Positions 6,866 to 8,838 of a DNA stretch of 8,838 bases are shown here, piece after piece. Every line of letters starts with the position of its first letter. Positions within the stretch are counted from its first letter, which is position 1. This DNA comes from Bacteroidota bacterium. GTDB taxonomy: Bacteria > Bacteroidota > Bacteroidia > Flavobacteriales > Schleiferiaceae. The stretch spans positions 1-8,838 of the forward strand of contig PXYR01000072.1 in the NCBI GenBank assembly GCA_003023665.1, read 5' to 3'. The notes below the pieces were generated by a model. The model worked only from the letters and a program-made list of their open reading frames with translations. It ran no database searches and was not told where the DNA came from. The translations under genes were made by a program, and so were the position numbers.

Positions 6866-7735
6866 ATGAGTTCAGAGAAATGGATTCCCGATTTTAAGGC
6901 TCTTCAACCATCTTTTGATTTGGCAATAGCTGAAGATATTGGGGATGGAGACCACAGCGCACTGAGCTGTTTGAATTCAAATGAAAAAGGTAAAGTAAAG
7001 CTGCTTGCAAAAGAAAACGGAATTATTGCCGGAGTCGCCTTATCAAAATACCTCTTTACAACCATTGATCCAACTGCAGTTGTTAGCGTATTCATTCAGG
7101 ACGGTTCCCGAATCCATACAGGTGACATTGTACTGGAGGTGGAAGGCAATTCAATAAAATTACTCCAAGCCGAAAGACTCGTTTTAAATTACATCCAACG
7201 TCTTTCTGGAATTGCAACAAGTACTTCCAAATACGCCGCTTTAGTAGCTCATACATCATGTACCATTTTAGACACCCGAAAAACTACTCCAGGACTTCGC
7301 ATTTTGGAAAAATGGGCTGTGGTACTAGGAGGTGGAGGAAACCACAGAATGGGACTCTATGATATGATTATGTTGAAGGACAATCATATTGATTTCTCTG
7401 GAGGAATACTTCCTGCGGTAAAAAAGGTTCGCAACTATTTGGAACAAAACAACAAGTCACTGCAAATAGAAGTAGAAACTAGAGATATAAGTGAGGTTTT
7501 ACAGGCCATAGAAGCACAGGCCGATAGAATTATGCTTGACAATTTCACTGTTCAACAAACCAAAGAAGCGGTGGAACTGATAGCGGGACGTGCGGAAATT
7601 GAAAGTAGTGGTGGGATAACAAAAGAAACCATTGTGAGCTACGCAGAATGTGGGGTAGATTTTATAAGCGTTGGTGCACTTACTCATCAAATTGCTAGTT
7701 TAGACTTAAGTTTGAAGGCTTGCGCAGAATTATGA
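6866..7735 (+). CDS. nadC: Nicotinate-nucleotide diphosphorylase (carboxylating), quinolinate phosphoribosyltransferase
   Basis: NadC converts quinolinate and phosphoribosyl pyrophosphate to nicotinate mononucleotide with release of CO2, the step that feeds de novo NAD synthesis in the cytosol. The 289-residue product has the usual family length. The N-terminal domain contains the typical AEDIGDGDHSAL at 22-33. The alpha/beta-barrel part carries the substrate-binding motifs LDTRKTTPGLR at 135-145, GGGGNHRMGLYDMIMLKDNH at 155-174 (His160, Arg161 and Lys171 fit known quinolinate and phosphate contacts), EVETRD at 202-207, LDNF at 224-227, ESSGGI at 246-251 and ISVGALTH at 267-274. All key residues appear present. 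The start follows a Shine-Dalgarno-like AGGCGG. The stop overlaps the next gene as ATGA. No nadA or nadB is in view, so the rest of the pathway must be elsewhere if it exists. Confidence 0.97.
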   Translation: MSSEKWIPDFKALQPSFDLAIAEDIGDGDHSALSCLNSNEKGKVKLLAKENGIIAGVALSKYLFTTIDPTAVVSVFIQDGSRIHTGDIVLEVEGNSIKLLQAERLVLNYIQRLSGIATSTSKYAALVAHTSCTILDTRKTTPGLRILEKWAVVLGGGGNHRMGLYDMIMLKDNHIDFSGGILPAVKKVRNYLEQNNKSLQIEVETRDISEVLQAIEAQADRIMLDNFTVQQTKEAVELIAGRAEIESSGGITKETIVSYAECGVDFISVGALTHQIASLDLSLKACAEL

Positions 7736-8646
7736 GGAACATTTTAAACTCTTTTTATGATACAATTAGAAAGACCTTAGGTAGAATCAAACCGCCTTTT
7801 TTTGACGGTCTCTCTATTTGGGATGTACTCTATTTTTTCTTTCGAGGTATATATGAAGGTGCCATTTCCACTAGGGCTGGTTCAGTAAGTTTTAGCTTCT
7901 TTTTGGCACTATTTCCTGGAATCATCTTCATCTTCACTTTAATTGCCTATTTGCCAATAGACGCCTTTCAAACAGAATTATACTCCATATTGGGTGATGT
8001 TCTTCCCCCATCTACGCATGAGATGGCTTTTGCTACAATTGATGATATCCTAACCATTAAACGCGGCGGTCTATTGTCCGTAACCTTTGCTGCTGCTGCA
8101 CTTTTTGCCACTAACGGCACGCTTTCCCTAGTTTCCAATCTAGGTATCAGCTCAAATATTAGCGATGCTAAGAAAATTTGGTGGCAATATTTGAGTGCCT
8201 TTTTACTAACTATTGGCTTAACGCTGCTCGTATTAATTGCAATAGTGGCACTAATATTCTCACAAGGCTTTACAGGATGGCTGGCAGATCAAGGATACAT
8301 CTTAGAATACAGCACAAGTATTATTTATTGGGTACGCCTACTGATTCTATTACTTACCGTTCTGATAGCTATTTCACTCGTTTATAATTACGGGCCCGTG
8401 CGCAGCACAGATTGGCGCTTCATTAGCCCAGGCAGCATACTTGCCACGGTACTCATTATTCTTTCCTCCAATGGCTTTGGATATTACGTTGAGAATTTCT
8501 CCACGTACAATAAATTTTACGGTTCTATTGGAACACTGCTTATCATGCTCCTATGGATTTACATAAATGCCTTTGGGTTGATAATTGGTTTTGAATTAAA
8601 CGCAAGTGTAAGCGGCGCAAAACAAGGAAAAGAAGTTAAACCCTAG
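7732..8646 (+). CDS. YihY/BrkB-family integral membrane protein
   Basis: This is a polytopic inner-membrane protein of the YihY/virulence factor BrkB family, once mislabelled ribonuclease BN; its biochemical role is not firmly known. The 304-residue product has about six predicted membrane segments, near 52-74, 112-134, 153-177, 199-218, 232-250 and 263-287. Family marks are TRAGSVSFSFFLALFPGIIF at 47-66, YNYGP at 218-222, and GSIGTLLIMLLWIYINAFGL at 264-283, followed by IIGFELNA. I chose the ATG at 7732 because it forms a classic ATGA overlap with the nadC stop, which suggests translational coupling; a TTG at 7720 in the same frame would add four residues and is less likely. The soluble ends are basic (KTLGRIKPP; KQGKEVKP). 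The gene ends only 4 nt from the stop of a converging minus-strand gene. Confidence 0.88.
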   Translation: MRNILNSFYDTIRKTLGRIKPPFFDGLSIWDVLYFFFRGIYEGAISTRAGSVSFSFFLALFPGIIFIFTLIAYLPIDAFQTELYSILGDVLPPSTHEMAFATIDDILTIKRGGLLSVTFAAAALFATNGTLSLVSNLGISSNISDAKKIWWQYLSAFLLTIGLTLLVLIAIVALIFSQGFTGWLADQGYILEYSTSIIYWVRLLILLLTVLIAISLVYNYGPVRSTDWRFISPGSILATVLIILSSNGFGYYVENFSTYNKFYGSIGTLLIMLLWIYINAFGLIIGFELNASVSGAKQGKEVKP

Positions 8647-8650
8647 GCTT

Positions 8651-8838
8651 TTACCTCATCAGAGAAAACTGCTGGTACTTAATGAATTCGATACCTTCAA
8701 GGTCCCGGTAAATAATTTTGGCAACATAGACACCTTCATAACAAGTTTTGTCATCGAAAGTGCCATCCCAACCTGTATTAATGTCCTTACTATAGAATAA
8801 TATATTTCCTAAGCGGTTATAAATCTGCATCTCAAAGT
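8651..8838 (-). CDS. Secreted or surface protein with T9SS type B (gliding-motility-associated) C-terminal sorting domain, partial
   Basis: Only the last 61 codons are visible on the minus strand, ending at TAA (8653-8651); the gene enters from beyond the right edge. The translated end reads as the conserved C-terminal sorting domain of Bacteroidota type IX secretion cargo, type B: IYNRLGNILFYS, then GWDGTFDDKTCYEGVYVAKI, then IYRD and a final FSLMR. The pattern IYNRxG...GWDGT...GVYVxKI is characteristic of this domain. In characterised family members it directs passage across the outer membrane by the T9SS; here the protein is inferred to be exported or cell-surface anchored. What the body of the protein does cannot be told from this fragment. 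It converges with the yihY-family gene with a 4-nt gap. Confidence 0.88.
   Translation of the reverse strand, partial: FEMQIYNRLGNILFYSKDINTGWDGTFDDKTCYEGVYVAKIIYRDLEGIEFIKYQQFSLMR

Noticed and set aside
6904..7690. Two minus-strand frames of 63 codons inside nadC
   Set aside because: They are antisense to conserved NadC motifs and carry no recognisable family signature.
7720..7731. TTG start for the yihY-family protein
   Set aside because: It is in frame and would add only four residues; the ATG at 7732 gives the common ATGA overlap and is the better start.
7797..7803. T7 run near the start of the yihY-family gene
   Set aside because: It is explained by two Phe codons flanked by Pro and Asp codons; the frame is intact and no slippery arrangement is evident.
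8178..8387. Plus-strand frame of 69 codons inside the yihY-family gene
   Set aside because: It is an alternate frame of membrane-segment coding sequence, with no start signal and no domain.
8642..8647. CCTAGG palindrome at the yihY stop codon as a terminator
   Set aside because: Six bases with no loop and no following T-run cannot form a stable terminator hairpin.

Overview
The window looks like chromosomal housekeeping DNA from a member of the Bacteroidota, most likely of the Flavobacteriia type. Four signs point there: a TonB-dependent receptor with an N-terminal carboxypeptidase-D-like repeat domain, a C-terminal sorting domain of the type IX secretion system (T9SS type B), promoter elements fitting the Bacteroidota consensus TAnnTTTG, and start regions that are A/T-rich with little Shine-Dalgarno character. 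I cannot name a genus from the sequence alone.

Positions 1-6807 are all on the minus strand, transcribed right to left: rlmH (23S rRNA methyltransferase), holA (DNA polymerase III delta subunit), a TonB-dependent outer-membrane receptor of unknown substrate, pyrG (CTP synthase) and yidC (inner-membrane insertase, cut by the left edge). Gaps are short: 8 nt rlmH-holA, 28 nt holA-receptor, 45 nt receptor-pyrG and 1 nt pyrG-yidC. The receptor and pyrG each carry a perfect TAnnTTTG element just upstream, so I read this as three transcription units that may also read through: rlmH-holA, the receptor, and pyrG-yidC.

From a 58-nt divergent gap at 6808-6865, nadC (NAD synthesis) and a yihY/brkB-family membrane protein gene run on the plus strand and overlap by ATGA. 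Four bases after the yihY stop, a minus-strand gene begins to be read from its 3' end. Only its last 61 codons are visible, and they form a T9SS type B sorting domain of a secreted or surface protein that continues beyond the right edge.

The genes span rRNA modification, replication, nutrient uptake, nucleotide and NAD synthesis, and membrane protein insertion, with no shared pathway apparent. I saw no tRNA, rRNA, CRISPR array, insertion sequence or phage gene, and no gene-free stretch above 300 bases. I did not find a convincing undescribed system. The items most worth a second look are an A8 slippery-type run in holA, the orphan receptor with its own promoter, and the truncated T9SS cargo gene at the right edge.
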